Assembly: GCA_046351215.1 (NCBI GenBank)
Contig: JAXLYX010000038.1
Coordinates: 1-30,869, forward strand
Length of the DNA stretch: 30,869 nucleotides
DNA from: JAXLYX01 sp046351215
GTDB lineage: Bacteria > Myxococcota_A > Polyangia > Polyangiales > Houyiibacteriaceae
Reading direction: 5' to 3'
Shown: positions 1 to 10,786 of the stretch, one piece after another
Layout: every line of letters begins with the position of its first letter
Numbering within the stretch: the stretch's first letter is position 1
Notes under the pieces: generated by a model
Database searches by the model: none
What the model was told of the DNA's origin: nothing
The model's input: only the letters and a program-made list of their open reading frames with translations
Made by a program: the position numbers and the translations under genes

Positions 1-36
1 CGGGTCATCGGCCCGAGCGTACCACCATCGCGCCGG

Positions 37-3000
37 TCAGGCGGAGCGGGGAGAGGGCGGCCGCGTGGGCTTGACCTCCGGGGGATGCGGGATCTCGCGG
101 AGGAACATGCGGAGGAGGCCCGGGAGCAGGAAGAGACCGAGCAACGTGCTCGAGGCCATCCCGCCGATGACGGCCGTCGCCAGGGGGCGCTGGACCTCGC
201 TGCCCGCGGAGCTCGAGATCGCCATCGGCAGGAAGCCGATGGCCGCGACCGTCGCCGTGAGGAGCACGGCGCGCAGCTGGCTCGTCGCGCCGAGGCGGAG
301 GGCGTCGTCGAGCGCCCAGCCCTCCTCGATGCGTCGTTTGATCTCGCTCGCCATCACGACGCCGTTGAGCACGGCGATGCCGCAGAGGGCGATGAAGCCG
401 ACCGCCGCCGGGATGCTGAAGGGCATGCCCCGGAGGAAGAGCGCTACGATGCCGCCGATCAGCGCGAAGGGGACGCCCGAGAAGACGGCCAGCGCGTAGC
501 GGGCGTCGCCGAACGCGGCGAGGAGCATGCCGAAGATGATCGCGAGGGCGATCGGGACCACGATGGCGAGCCTCGCGCTCGCGCGCTCGAAGTTCTCGAA
601 CTGGCCGCCCCATTCGAGCGTGTAGCCCTCGGGCAGGCGGATCTCGGATTCGACGCGAGTGCGCGCCTCGTCCACGAAGCTCACGAGGTCGCGGCCGCGG
701 ATGTTCACCTCGACGCGGATGCGCCGCCTCAGGCTCTGACGGCTGATCTGGGCCGGGCCCTCGACCTCGAGCACGTCCGCGACCTGCCCGAGCGGGAGGA
801 TCTCGCCGTTCGAGAGGCCGATCGGAAGCCGGGCGAAGGCCTCGGCGGAGCGATCGGTCGGAGGGAGCATCACGCGCAGGCCGTAGCGGCGCTGTCCCTC
901 GAAGAGGAAGCCGACGTGCGTCCCCTGACGCGAGGCCTCGACGGCGGTCAGGACCTCGTCGGCCGAGACGCCGTAGCGGGCGAGCCGGGTGCGGTTCGGG
1001 CGGACCGTGAGCATCGGCAGGCCGAGGGCCCGCTCGACGCGCACGTCGCCGGCGCCCGGCACGCTCCGCAGGAGCCGACCCATGGCCCGCCCGAGGTCGC
1101 TCATCTCGTGGAGGTCGTCGCCGAAGAGCAGGATGGCGACGTCGGCGCGCGAGCCCGAGATCAGCTCGTTCGTGCGGTCCTCGATCGGCTGCGAGATCGA
1201 GACGAAGCTCGAGGGGACCTCGCGTTCGATCGCCTGCTTCATGATCTCGCCGAGCGAGTCGAGGTCGTGCGCCGTCCGCCACTGCTCCTTGGGACGGAGC
1301 CGCACGAGCATGTCGGTGTTGTCGAGCCCGACGGGCTCGGTCGCGACCTCGGCCCGACCGGTGAGCGCGAGCGAGGTGACGACCTCGGGGAACCGACGCA
1401 GCACGCGCTCGACCTCGAGGTCGAGGCGACGCGACTCCGTGAGGCCGATGCTCGGGATCCGGCGGACGCCGACCACGATGTCGCCCTCGTCGATCCGGGG
1501 CACGAAGTCGGCGCCGAGCTTCGCCGCGATCGGCAGCGTCGCCGCGAGGAGCACGAGCGCGCCGACGAGCAGCTTCTTCCGCTCGCGGATCGCCCAGCCG
1601 ACGGCCCGCTCGTAGGGGGCCTCGAGCTTGGCGAGCGGGCCGTGGTGCGCCGTCTTGCCGGGGCGGAGGAAGAGGGCGACGCCCGCCGGGAAGACGACGA
1701 GCGCGAAGATCACCGAGCCGAAGAGCGCCAGCGCCATCGTCGTGGCCATCGGTCGGAACATCTTGCCCTCGACGCCCTCGAGCGTGAGCAGGGGGACGTA
1801 GACGAGCAGGATGATCGTGACCGAGAAGACCACGGGGCGCGCCACGCGCAGGAGGGCCTCCTCGATCACGTAGATCGGCCGGCGTCCGCTGCCCATCTCG
1901 ACCGCGAAGGCGGCGAGGACCGCCTCCACCATCACGATCGGCCCGTCGACGAGCAGGCCGAAGTCGATGGCACCGAGCGACATGAGGCTCCCGTCGACCC
2001 CGAGCGCGAGCATGCCGAAGATCGCGACGAACATCGCGAAGGGGATGCCGAGGGTGACGAGCAGGCTCGCGCGCGGAGAGCCGAGGAAGACGAGGATCAC
2101 GAGGCCGACGAGGAGGACGCCCTCGACGAGGTTCGACGCGACGGTCTTCAGGGTCCGGTCGATGAACGCGGCGCGGTCGTAGACCGTGTCGATCACCACG
2201 CCCTCGGGGACCTCGCGGCGCAGCTCCTCGATCCGGGCCTTCACGCCGTGCACGACGTCGCGGCTGTTCTGGCCGAGGAGCATCATCACGATGCCCGTGA
2301 CGGCCTCGCCCTCGCCGTCCCGGGTCACCACGCCGTAGGGCAGGGACGCCCCGACGCGGACCGTGCCGAGGCGCTGCACCTGGATCGGGGTCCCGTCGGG
2401 ATCGGTGGCGACCACGACCTCGGCGATCTCGCGCTCGGTGCGGAGCTGCCCTTCGCCGCGGATGACGAATTGCTCCGCGCCGCGCTCGATCCAGCCGCCG
2501 CCGACGTTCGCGTTGTTGCGCCGGAGCGCGTCGATGACCTGCGGGAGCGCGATGTTGTGCGCGGCGAGGAGCGCCGGATCGAGCACCACCTGGTACTCCT
2601 TCGCGGCGCCGCCCATGCCGTTCACCTCGATGACGCCGGGCACGCTCCGGAGCTTCGGGGCGAGGTCCCATTGGAGCATGTCGCGCAGCTCCATCGCGCT
2701 GTGGCGGTCGCTCCGCAGCACGAACTGGTAGATCTCGCCGAGGCCGGTCGAGACCGGCGCGAGCTGGGGGCTGCCGAACTCGTCGGGGATGTCGGCGTCG
2801 ATCTCGCGCAGACGCTCGCCGACGAGCTGGCGCGCGAACCACACGTCCGTGTCCTCGGTGAAGACGATGGTCACGGCGCTGAGGCCCGAGCGCGTCACGG
2901 AGCGGAGCTCCGAGAGATGCGGCAGGCCGTTCAGGCCCATCTCCACCGGGACGGTGACGAAGCGCTCCATCTCCTCGGCCGAGAGTCCCTGCGCCTCGGT

Positions 3001-3150
3001 GAGCACGACGACCTGCACGTTCGTCACGTCGGGCAGCGCGTCGATCGGCAGCTTGCGCGCCGCCACGAGACCGAGGCCGCAGACGGCCAGGGCGAGGATC
3101 CCGAGCCCGATCCGATGGCGAATGGAGAACTGGACGATGCGCTCGAGCAT
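37..3150 (-). CDS. Heavy-metal efflux RND pump (CusA/CzcA family)
   Basis: Inner-membrane proton-driven pump of a tripartite efflux system, 1037 aa, the normal length for HME-RND proteins (about 1030-1060). It begins with the typical short cytoplasmic end and first membrane helix (about residues 14-31), followed by the periplasmic porter motif around PIDALPDVTNVQV (35-47). In helix 4 the proton-relay and selectivity signature reads DFGLLVDGPIVMVE, giving D396, D402 and E409, the three acidic residues of CzcA-type pumps. The usual DGA is DGP here, and the Asn after the last Glu is Ala. This pattern fits divalent cation pumps (Zn/Co/Cd/Ni) better than Cu/Ag pumps such as CusA, but the substrate is inferred. 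The ATG lies 3 nt after the adaptor stop, and it is the last gene of the operon. No metal-responsive regulator is adjacent. Confidence 0.95.
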   Translation of the reverse strand: MLERIVQFSIRHRIGLGILALAVCGLGLVAARKLPIDALPDVTNVQVVVLTEAQGLSAEEMERFVTVPVEMGLNGLPHLSELRSVTRSGLSAVTIVFTEDTDVWFARQLVGERLREIDADIPDEFGSPQLAPVSTGLGEIYQFVLRSDRHSAMELRDMLQWDLAPKLRSVPGVIEVNGMGGAAKEYQVVLDPALLAAHNIALPQVIDALRRNNANVGGGWIERGAEQFVIRGEGQLRTEREIAEVVVATDPDGTPIQVQRLGTVRVGASLPYGVVTRDGEGEAVTGIVMMLLGQNSRDVVHGVKARIEELRREVPEGVVIDTVYDRAAFIDRTLKTVASNLVEGVLLVGLVILVFLGSPRASLLVTLGIPFAMFVAIFGMLALGVDGSLMSLGAIDFGLLVDGPIVMVEAVLAAFAVEMGSGRRPIYVIEEALLRVARPVVFSVTIILLVYVPLLTLEGVEGKMFRPMATTMALALFGSVIFALVVFPAGVALFLRPGKTAHHGPLAKLEAPYERAVGWAIRERKKLLVGALVLLAATLPIAAKLGADFVPRIDEGDIVVGVRRIPSIGLTESRRLDLEVERVLRRFPEVVTSLALTGRAEVATEPVGLDNTDMLVRLRPKEQWRTAHDLDSLGEIMKQAIEREVPSSFVSISQPIEDRTNELISGSRADVAILLFGDDLHEMSDLGRAMGRLLRSVPGAGDVRVERALGLPMLTVRPNRTRLARYGVSADEVLTAVEASRQGTHVGFLFEGQRRYGLRVMLPPTDRSAEAFARLPIGLSNGEILPLGQVADVLEVEGPAQISRQSLRRRIRVEVNIRGRDLVSFVDEARTRVESEIRLPEGYTLEWGGQFENFERASARLAIVVPIALAIIFGMLLAAFGDARYALAVFSGVPFALIGGIVALFLRGMPFSIPAAVGFIALCGIAVLNGVVMASEIKRRIEEGWALDDALRLGATSQLRAVLLTATVAAIGFLPMAISSSAGSEVQRPLATAVIGGMASSTLLGLFLLPGLLRMFLREIPHPPEVKPTRPPSPRSA

Positions 3151-3153
3151 GGC

Positions 3154-4326
3154 CTACCGCGAGAGCTCGCTCTTCAGGGCGAAGGCGCCTTCGGACACGA
3201 CGACCTCGCCCGCACGCAGGCCGCGCCGGATCTCGATCGACGTCCGATTCGACGCGCCGGTCTCGAGGGCGCGCAGCTCGTAGGTGTCGCCGCCGACCTT
3301 CACGAACGCCGCGGGCCGGCCGTCGACCTGGAGGATGGCGCTCGGCGGCACGGTGATCGCCTGGCGCGCGCCGGCCTGGGGGGAGAGCCGAGCGTTCACG
3401 AACTGGCCGGGTCGGAGCCGGAGATCGTCGTTCGGGACGACGATGCGCACCCGTGCCGTGCGCGTGCGCTGGTCGATCGTCGCGTCGATGTGGCTGACCG
3501 TGCCCCGGAAGACGGAGTCGGGGTACGTGTCGGAGACGATCTCGGCGGTGTCTCCCTCGGCCACGCGTGCGAGGTCGCGCTCGTAGACGTCGAGGAGGAC
3601 CCAGACGACGAGCAGGTCGGCGACGCGCAGGATCGGATGCGTCGGATCGACGACCTGGCCGAGCACCGCGTAGCGCTCGACGACCTGACCCGCGATCGGC
3701 GAGCGGAGCGTGATCCGCGAGGCGCCTCCGCGCCCCTGCGACATGGCCTGGACGCTCGAGGGCGACACGCCCATCGCGAGGAGGCGTTGCTCGGCGCCGT
3801 GGACGTTGGCCTCGTAGGCCGCCGCACGCGCGCGGGCATCGTCGATCGCGGTCGCCGTCGTCAGCTGCTGGCGGCCGAGGCTCTGCTCGCGCTCGGACTG
3901 CCGTGTCGCGGCGACGAGGTTGGCGCGGGCCGACAGGAAGTCGGCGATCGCGTTGCCGAGCTCGGCGCCCTCGATCTCGGCGACCGGCTGGTTCTCCTCG
4001 ACGGCGTCGCCGAGCCCGACGAGGAGCCGCGTGATCCGTCCCGACACGCGGCCGCCGATGTCGGCGACGCGGTTCTCGTCGAAGTCCACCGTGCCCACGA
4101 GCGAGAGCTCGGGCACGAAGGGGCTGTTCGACACGGCGACGGTGTGCACGCCCGCCCGTCGAGCGAGCTCGGCCGCCATGCGGACACGCACCGGGCCTTC
4201 GTCCCGCGGCGTGCTCGCCCCCCGCGTCGTCGGGCTCGCCGTCTCCCGGTCGAGCACGAAGCCGAGGGCGATGCCGACGAGCAAGAGCGCCACGCTTCCC
4301 AGGATCTGCTTCGTCTTCGGGTTCAC
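3154..4326 (-). CDS. Efflux RND periplasmic adaptor subunit (CusB/CzcB-like)
   Basis: Membrane-fusion protein of 390 aa that would bridge the RND pump and the outer-membrane channel in the periplasm. It starts at GTG and has an uncleaved-looking N-terminal anchor (about residues 8-25), followed by a polar segment. Typical adaptor parts are visible: a half-lipoyl segment with GDAVEENQPVAEIEGAELG, an alpha-helical hairpin rich in Ala, Arg and Gln, the second half-lipoyl with TLRSPIAGQVVERYAVLGQVV, and a beta-barrel/membrane-proximal domain containing RPGQFVNARL. I see no Met- or His-rich metal-binding N-terminus. An AAGG/GGAGG Shine-Dalgarno lies at about 4335-4343, in the 19 nt gap after the outer-membrane factor gene. 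The RND gene follows after 3 nt. Confidence 0.93.
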   Translation of the reverse strand: MNPKTKQILGSVALLLVGIALGFVLDRETASPTTRGASTPRDEGPVRVRMAAELARRAGVHTVAVSNSPFVPELSLVGTVDFDENRVADIGGRVSGRITRLLVGLGDAVEENQPVAEIEGAELGNAIADFLSARANLVAATRQSEREQSLGRQQLTTATAIDDARARAAAYEANVHGAEQRLLAMGVSPSSVQAMSQGRGGASRITLRSPIAGQVVERYAVLGQVVDPTHPILRVADLLVVWVLLDVYERDLARVAEGDTAEIVSDTYPDSVFRGTVSHIDATIDQRTRTARVRIVVPNDDLRLRPGQFVNARLSPQAGARQAITVPPSAILQVDGRPAAFVKVGGDTYELRALETGASNRTSIEIRRGLRAGEVVVSEGAFALKSELSR

Positions 4327-4345
4327 GAGGGAGACCTTCCTCCGT

Positions 4346-5596
4346 TCACGGCAGCCGGCCGCCGACCGCCCGTTCGAGGGCGACCCGGGCCAGCCAGGCT
4401 TCGCCGAGCGCGTCGGTGCGACGCGCGCGCAGCGCGTAGAAGTCGCGGCGGTTGATGAGCACCTGGAACAGGTCCGCCGAGCCGGCCGCGCGCCGGGCCT
4501 CGGTCATCTCGACGGCCCGCTGGGCCGCGGGGAGGGCGCTCTCCTCGAGCATCCGGAGCTCGCTCAGGTGCAGGGCGAGCAGCCGATAGGCCGTCGCCGC
4601 CTCGCGCTGCACGTTGCGCAGGGTGACCTCGGCCTCCACGTCGGTCGCCACGGCGCTCGCACGCGCGACGGCGCGCTCGCCCTGGTTCGAGAAGACGAGG
4701 GGCAGCTGGAAGGAGAAGCTCGCACCGATGGACTGCTGCGGGCTCTGGTTTCCCTGGGCCTCGTATTCGAGGCCGACGAACGCGGGGCTCACGGCCTCGG
4801 CGCGGATGCGCCGCTCGGACACGCGGTAGCGCTCCGCCGCGAGCTGGAACGCGACCGGCTCGCGTCGACGCTCGGCGGCGAGGGCGACGATCGCCTCGAC
4901 GTCGAGCCCCGCGGGGAGGGAAGGCGCCGCGAGGGTCTCGACGACGGGGACGGCGTTCGGCGGGAGATCGAGCGCCATGCGGAGCTCTCCCCGCGCCGCC
5001 TCGAGGCGCTCGTTCGCGGCGATCACCGCCGCACGCGCCTCGGCGACCTCGCGCTCGGCGAGCGAGAGGTCGTACGCGGTGGAAGCCTGCTGCGCGAGGC
5101 GGGCCGCGACGGAGTCGAGGATGCCCTGCGTGACCTCGGCGCGGTCGGTCTGGACCTCGACCTGCGCCTGGGCGACGGCGGCCGCCACGTAGGCCGAGAG
5201 CGCACGCGCTCGCGCGTCGTTCACCGCTGCCTGGTACTCGGCCTCCGCGCGCTCGAGCAGGAGCGCGGCCTCGCGCCGGAACACGGGCTGACGCTTCGTC
5301 GCATCGAAGGGGATGCCGAGCATCGCCGAATAGGTCGCCGCGGGCGCGTCGGGGCGGCCGATCATCGCGCGCAGCGAGACGATCGGGGCGCGTGCGCGGG
5401 TCTGCGTGCCGATCTCCATGTACGACGCCGCGGCGCGTACGCCGGCCCGCGCGATCTGCACCGACGGCGACCGCTCCTCGGCCAGGGTCAGGGCCTCTTC
5501 GAGGCGGAGGGCCCCGGGCTCGATCGGCTGCGCCCGCAGCGGGAGCGCGGGGAAGAGGACGACCGAGGTGACGATGAGGACGAGGACGCGAAGCAT
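4346..5596 (-). CDS. TolC/CzcC-family outer-membrane efflux protein
   Basis: Outer-membrane channel component of the metal efflux system, 416 aa from the ATG at 5596. That start is chosen because it gives a clean signal peptide (MLRVLVLIVTSVV... ending LRA-Q); the frame stays open upstream but that stretch lacks signal-peptide character. The mature part has the duplicated helical layout of the OEP family: LRLEEALTLAEERSPSVQ at the first helix, long Ala/Glu/Arg-rich helices, and a second repeat containing SFSFQLPLVFSNQGERA. It lacks a lipobox cysteine, so it is probably a signal-peptidase I substrate and not acylated. It is the first gene of the operon, followed after 19 nt by the adaptor. Confidence 0.9.
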   Translation of the reverse strand: MLRVLVLIVTSVVLFPALPLRAQPIEPGALRLEEALTLAEERSPSVQIARAGVRAAASYMEIGTQTRARAPIVSLRAMIGRPDAPAATYSAMLGIPFDATKRQPVFRREAALLLERAEAEYQAAVNDARARALSAYVAAAVAQAQVEVQTDRAEVTQGILDSVAARLAQQASTAYDLSLAEREVAEARAAVIAANERLEAARGELRMALDLPPNAVPVVETLAAPSLPAGLDVEAIVALAAERRREPVAFQLAAERYRVSERRIRAEAVSPAFVGLEYEAQGNQSPQQSIGASFSFQLPLVFSNQGERAVARASAVATDVEAEVTLRNVQREAATAYRLLALHLSELRMLEESALPAAQRAVEMTEARRAAGSADLFQVLINRRDFYALRARRTDALGEAWLARVALERAVGGRLP

Positions 5597-5753
5597 GAGC
5601 TCCACTGCCGCCGTCCCGGTATCGGCCGCGAGTGTTACGGGACTGTAATGCACCCGTGGCTGCCGGCAAGCCCTCGCTCGCGCTCCGGGCGTCCCGGCCG
5701 CCCGCGACCTCCGGTGACAAAGAGCGCGCGTCATGGCATGAACGAGCCCTCCC
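5597..5753. promoter_or_regulatory. Divergent intergenic region between metal efflux operon and ettA
   Basis: 157 bp between two divergently oriented starts, so it must hold the promoter of the efflux operon (minus) and that of ettA/hrpB (plus). The clearest element is the inverted repeat TTAC-N6-GTAA at 5635-5648, 38 nt upstream of the outer-membrane factor ATG. No convincing -35/-10 pair can be assigned by eye, and no strong Shine-Dalgarno precedes the ettA ATG. Confidence 0.5.
5635..5648. promoter_or_regulatory. Candidate operator, TTAC-N6-GTAA
   Basis: Perfect 4+4 bp inverted repeat with a 6 bp spacer (GGGACT), sitting in an AT-richer patch 38 nt upstream of the efflux operon start. Its position suits a repressor or activator site. 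The arms are short, so it could be chance, and no regulator gene is next to it. Confidence 0.3.
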
Positions 5754-7423
<1,670 letters not shown>

Positions 7424-7427
<4 letters not shown>

Positions 7428-9946
7428 CCCTCGCGCTGCCCATCGACGCGAGGATCCCGGAGATCCTCGCGTCGCTGCGTTCCGTCCCGAACCTGGTCCT
7501 CGTCGCGGAGCCCGGGGCCGGCAAGACCACGCGTCTCCCGCGCGCCTTGCTCGAGCACGGCCTCGCGGGGAAGGGCGAGATCCTCGTGCTCGAGCCACGC
7601 CGGATCGCGGCGCGCATGGCGGCGGACTTCGTCGCCTCCGAGCTCGGCGAGAAGACGGGCGAGCGCGTCGGCTACCAGGTGCGCTTCGAGCGGAAGGCCG
7701 GACGGAACACCCGGCTCACCTTCCTCACGGAGGGCCTCCTGTCCCGACGCCTCGCCGGCGATCCGACGCTCGCGGGCGTCTCCGCCGTCGTCTTCGACGA
7801 ATTCCACGAGCGACACCTGCACGCGGACCTCGGCCTCGCGATGCTGCGCGAGGCGCAGAAGGGCGCCCGTCGCGACCTCAAGCTCGTCGTGATGAGCGCG
7901 ACGATCGACGCCGCGAAGGTCGCGGGCTTCCTCGAGGCGCCGGTGGTCTCGGTCGAGGGGCGCGCGTTCCCGGTCGCGATCGAGCACGAGAAGACGCTCG
8001 ACGATCGGCCGCTCGAGCGGAAGGTGGCGTCCGCCGTGCGCCGCCTCGTCGACGAGGGGCTCGACGGAGACGTGCTCGTCTTCCTGCCCGGCGCCGCCGA
8101 GATCCGCCGCGCCGAGGAGGCCTGCAAGGCCGTCGCGACGCACGCCGATCTCGAGGTCGTGATGCTCCACGGCGATCTCCCCGCGGCGGAGCAGGATCGC
8201 GCCGTGCGAGCCGGCCCGAAGCGCAAGATCATCCTCTCGACGAACGTCGCCGAGACCTCGGTCACCATCCCCACGGTCGTCGCCGTCGTCGACTCCGGGC
8301 TCGCACGCATCGCGAAGCACTCGCCGTGGACCGGGCTCCCGCAGCTCGAGACGGCGAAGGTCAGCCAGGCGTCCTGCGTCCAACGCGCCGGCCGCGCGGG
8401 ACGCGTGCGTGCGGGGCGATGCCTCCGCCTCTACACGCAGCACGACTACGACGCGCGACCGAAGCACGACGATCCCGAGATCCGCCGGGCGGATCTCGCC
8501 GAGACGCTCCTCCTGCTCGCCTCGATCGACCGTGACGCGAGGACGTTCCCGTGGTTCGAGCCCCCGCAGGAGGCGGCGCTCGCGGCGGCGAGCGACCTGC
8601 TCTCGCGCCTCGGCGCCCTCGGTGGGGGAATCACGGAGCTCGGTCGCGCGATGCTCGAGCTCCCGCTCCATCCGAGGCTCGCGCGCCTCGTGCTCGCCGC
8701 GGCCGACGAGGGCGCGGGCCCCCGCGGCTGCCTCGTCGCGGCGCTGCTCGGCGAGCGCGACATCCTGCTCCGCGGACGCTCCCCCCACGGACGCGGCGAG
8801 CCCTCGACCGACGAGGTCGGAGCCTCCGATCTCCTCCATCGCGTGGAGCGTTTCGAATCGGCGGAGGCCGAGGGCTTCCGCGGCCTCGGCGGCTCGGGCA
8901 TCGACCAGGGCGCGATCCGCGGCGTGGCGCGAGCGCGCGATCAGCTCGTCCGCGCGCTCGGCTGCCACGCGCGCCCCGTGCAGCCCCTCTGGGACGAGGA
9001 GGAGGTGCTGCTCCGCTCGATCCTCCTCGGCTTCCCCGACCGCGTCGGGAAGAAGCGTGACGCCGCGACCGTCGTCTTCGCGGCGGGGGGCTCGGGGACG
9101 CTCTCGCCCGCGAGCGTCGTGAAGCAGAGCGAGCTCGTCGTCGCGGTCGACGCGCAGAAGCAGGCGCAGGGCGTCGTGATCCGGATGGCGAGCGCGGTCG
9201 AGGCCGAGTGGCTGCTCGAGCTCTTCCCCGAGCGCGTCGTCGATCGTCGCGACCTCCGCTTCGATCCGAAGACGCAGCAGGTCGAGCAGGTCTCGCAGCT
9301 GCTCTACGACGGCCTCGTGCTCGACGAGAGCGTGCGTCGCGACGTGAGCGGGGACGACGTGGCGGCCGTGCTCGCGGACGCCGCGCTCTCGGCCGGAATC
9401 GAGAAGTTCTGGGATCGCGACGCGGTCGAGGGCCTGCGCATGCGCCTTTCCTTCGCCGCGAAGAACGGCCTCGGCATCGAGCCGCCGGACGAGGCGACCG
9501 TCCGCGCGGCGATCCGGAGGCTCGCCGACGGAGCTCGGTCGTTCGCGGATCTCCGCGGCACCTCCCTCGTCGACGCGCTCCTCGAGAACCTCCCGACGGG
9601 CGCGCGCTCGCGGCTCTCCGCCTTCGCGCCGGAGGCTGTCGCGATCCCCGGTCGGCCCCGCGCCGTCGTCCACTACGAGGCCGACCGGCCTCCGTGGATC
9701 GAGTCGCGCATGCAGGACTTCTTCGGCGCGGCGGATGGTCCTCGGGTGGCGGACGGTCGCGTGCCCCTGGTGCTCCACCTCCTCGCGCCGAACCATCGCG
9801 CCGTGCAGGTCACCACGGACCTCGCGGGCTTCTGGCAGAAGCACTACCCCTCGATCCGCAAGGAGCTGATGCGCCAGTACCCCCGGCACTACTGGCCCGA
9901 GGATCCGCGCCATGCCGAGCCGCGGAAGCCGGGGCAGCGGGGCTGA
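7424..9946 (+). CDS. hrpB: ATP-dependent RNA helicase HrpB
   Basis: DEAH/DExH-box helicase of the bacterial HrpB family, 840 aa (usual 800-850). Walker A GAGKTT is at 31-36, the DEFH motif II at 125-128, SAT at 158-160, and motif VI QRAGRAGR at about 319-326. The C-terminus carries the HrpB-specific domain ending KELMRQYPRHYWPEDP. The physiological substrate of HrpB proteins is poorly known. The start is the GTG at 7424, which shares the sequence GTGA with the ettA stop (7425-7427), so translation is probably coupled. The frame is open far upstream inside ettA, but homology begins at this GTG. Confidence 0.95.
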
Positions 9947-9955
9947 GGCCCGCAT

Positions 9956-9971
9956 GTCCCCGGGCGGGGAC
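9956..9971 (+). terminator. Hairpin after hrpB
   Basis: GTCCCC-GGGC-GGGGAC, a perfect 6 bp GC stem with a 4 nt loop, 10 nt after the hrpB stop. It lacks a T-run, so it would be a weak or non-canonical terminator. Confidence 0.4.
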
Positions 9972-10023
9972 GCGGAAATTCGCCGGAACCGGTCTCATAC
10001 GGCATCTTTGGGGTCCCCGGGCC

Positions 10024-10038
10024 CGGCCCGTGGGGCCG
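10024..10038 (+). promoter_or_regulatory. Leader hairpin before SGNH hydrolase gene
   Basis: CGGCCC-GTG-GGGCCG forms a 6 bp stem with a 3 nt loop. It ends 7 nt before the Shine-Dalgarno GGAGG at 10046-10050. It could be a transcript-stabilising or attenuating structure, but in DNA this GC-rich it may be chance. Confidence 0.25.
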
Positions 10039-10045
10039 TCTCGTC

Positions 10046-10050
10046 GGAGG
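10046..10050 (+). promoter_or_regulatory. Ribosome binding site GGAGG fixing the GTG start at 10058
   Basis: GGAGG followed by AAAGACC (7 nt) and GTG. One of the few strong Shine-Dalgarno sequences in the window; it supports the non-ATG start. Confidence 0.75.
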
Positions 10051-10057
10051 AAAGACC

Positions 10058-10786
10058 GTGGCTCGTCGCTCGTTCCGCATCCCGCTCGCCGTGCTGCTCG
10101 CCTCGCTCCTCGGAGCGGGGCTCTTCGCCCCCGCGCGGGCGCAGCGTTCGCGCGAGACCGGACCGCACGACGTGATCCTCCTCGGCTCCTCCTCGGTGAA
10201 CGGCGCGCTCGGCGTCGCGATCGAGTCGGGCGTCGAGCAGAGCGGCCTGCGGGTCCGCCGCTACGGTCGGTCGAGCAGCGGCTTCTCGCGCCCGGACTTC
10301 TTCGACTGGCAGGCCGAGATCGCGCGGCTCGGCGACCTCGCCTCGATGAAGGGCGTGCTCGTGTACATGGGGGGCAACGACGGTCAGGCGATCCGCCTCC
10401 GCGACGGCGAGCCCCGCGTCACGCCGCAGGAGCACGACGGCTGGATCATCTTCCGCAACGAAGCGCGCTGGAACGACGTCTACAAGAGCCGCGTCCGGAC
10501 CTTCGTCGACTCGCTCTGCGAGGCGGGCGTCGACAAGGTCGTCGTGATCCTCCCGACCGAGGGCGAGGACGATGCGCGCTACGCCTCGCGCATGGGGCGC
10601 ATCCAGGAGCTCCAGACCGAGGCCACCCGGGGCAGCCGCTGCGGCGTCGTCGCCGATCCGCGCGGCGTGAGGTTGCCCGCCGGCGCGACGGCCGACGGGG
10701 TGCACCTGACGCGCACGGGCGCCCAGGTCGTGTGGCGCCACATCGCATCCACGGTGCTCGGTGCCCTCGGACACGCCGCCCACTGA
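10058..10786 (+). CDS. Secreted SGNH/GDSL hydrolase (DUF459-like)
   Basis: Exported esterase/lipase-fold protein of 242 aa with a signal peptide (about residues 1-29, ending ARA-Q). SGNH blocks are visible: block I GSSSVNG at 43-49, where S45 is the likely nucleophile and the usual GDS is GSS; block III GGND at 105-108 with N107; block V DGVHLT at 213-218 with D213 and H216. The arrangement resembles DUF459 SGNH proteins, whose substrates are mostly unknown (O-acetyl groups on envelope polysaccharides are one possibility). The start is the GTG at 10058, supported by its GGAGG. The 3' end overlaps the cyclase gene by 26 nt, so the two are probably translated from one message. Confidence 0.85.
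   Translation: MARRSFRIPLAVLLASLLGAGLFAPARAQRSRETGPHDVILLGSSSVNGALGVAIESGVEQSGLRVRRYGRSSSGFSRPDFFDWQAEIARLGDLASMKGVLVYMGGNDGQAIRLRDGEPRVTPQEHDGWIIFRNEARWNDVYKSRVRTFVDSLCEAGVDKVVVILPTEGEDDARYASRMGRIQELQTEATRGSRCGVVADPRGVRLPAGATADGVHLTRTGAQVVWRHIASTVLGALGHAAH

Noticed and set aside
1..36. Possible start of another minus-strand gene after the RND pump (ATG at 6-8)
   Set aside because: Only a few bases are inside the window; a nearby ATG at 26-28 runs into a stop after seven codons. Cannot be supported.
37..3150. Copper/silver pump CusA proper
   Set aside because: The helix 4 signature is of the DFG...DG...VE type of divalent-metal pumps and lacks the Cu/Ag pattern; the symbol was therefore left blank.
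85..4455. Very long open frame on the plus strand opposite the first metal operon (1456 aa)
   Set aside because: Antisense shadow: rich in Asp/Glu/His/Arg with no motif, while the minus strand encodes three complete recognised proteins. High GC makes such frames common.
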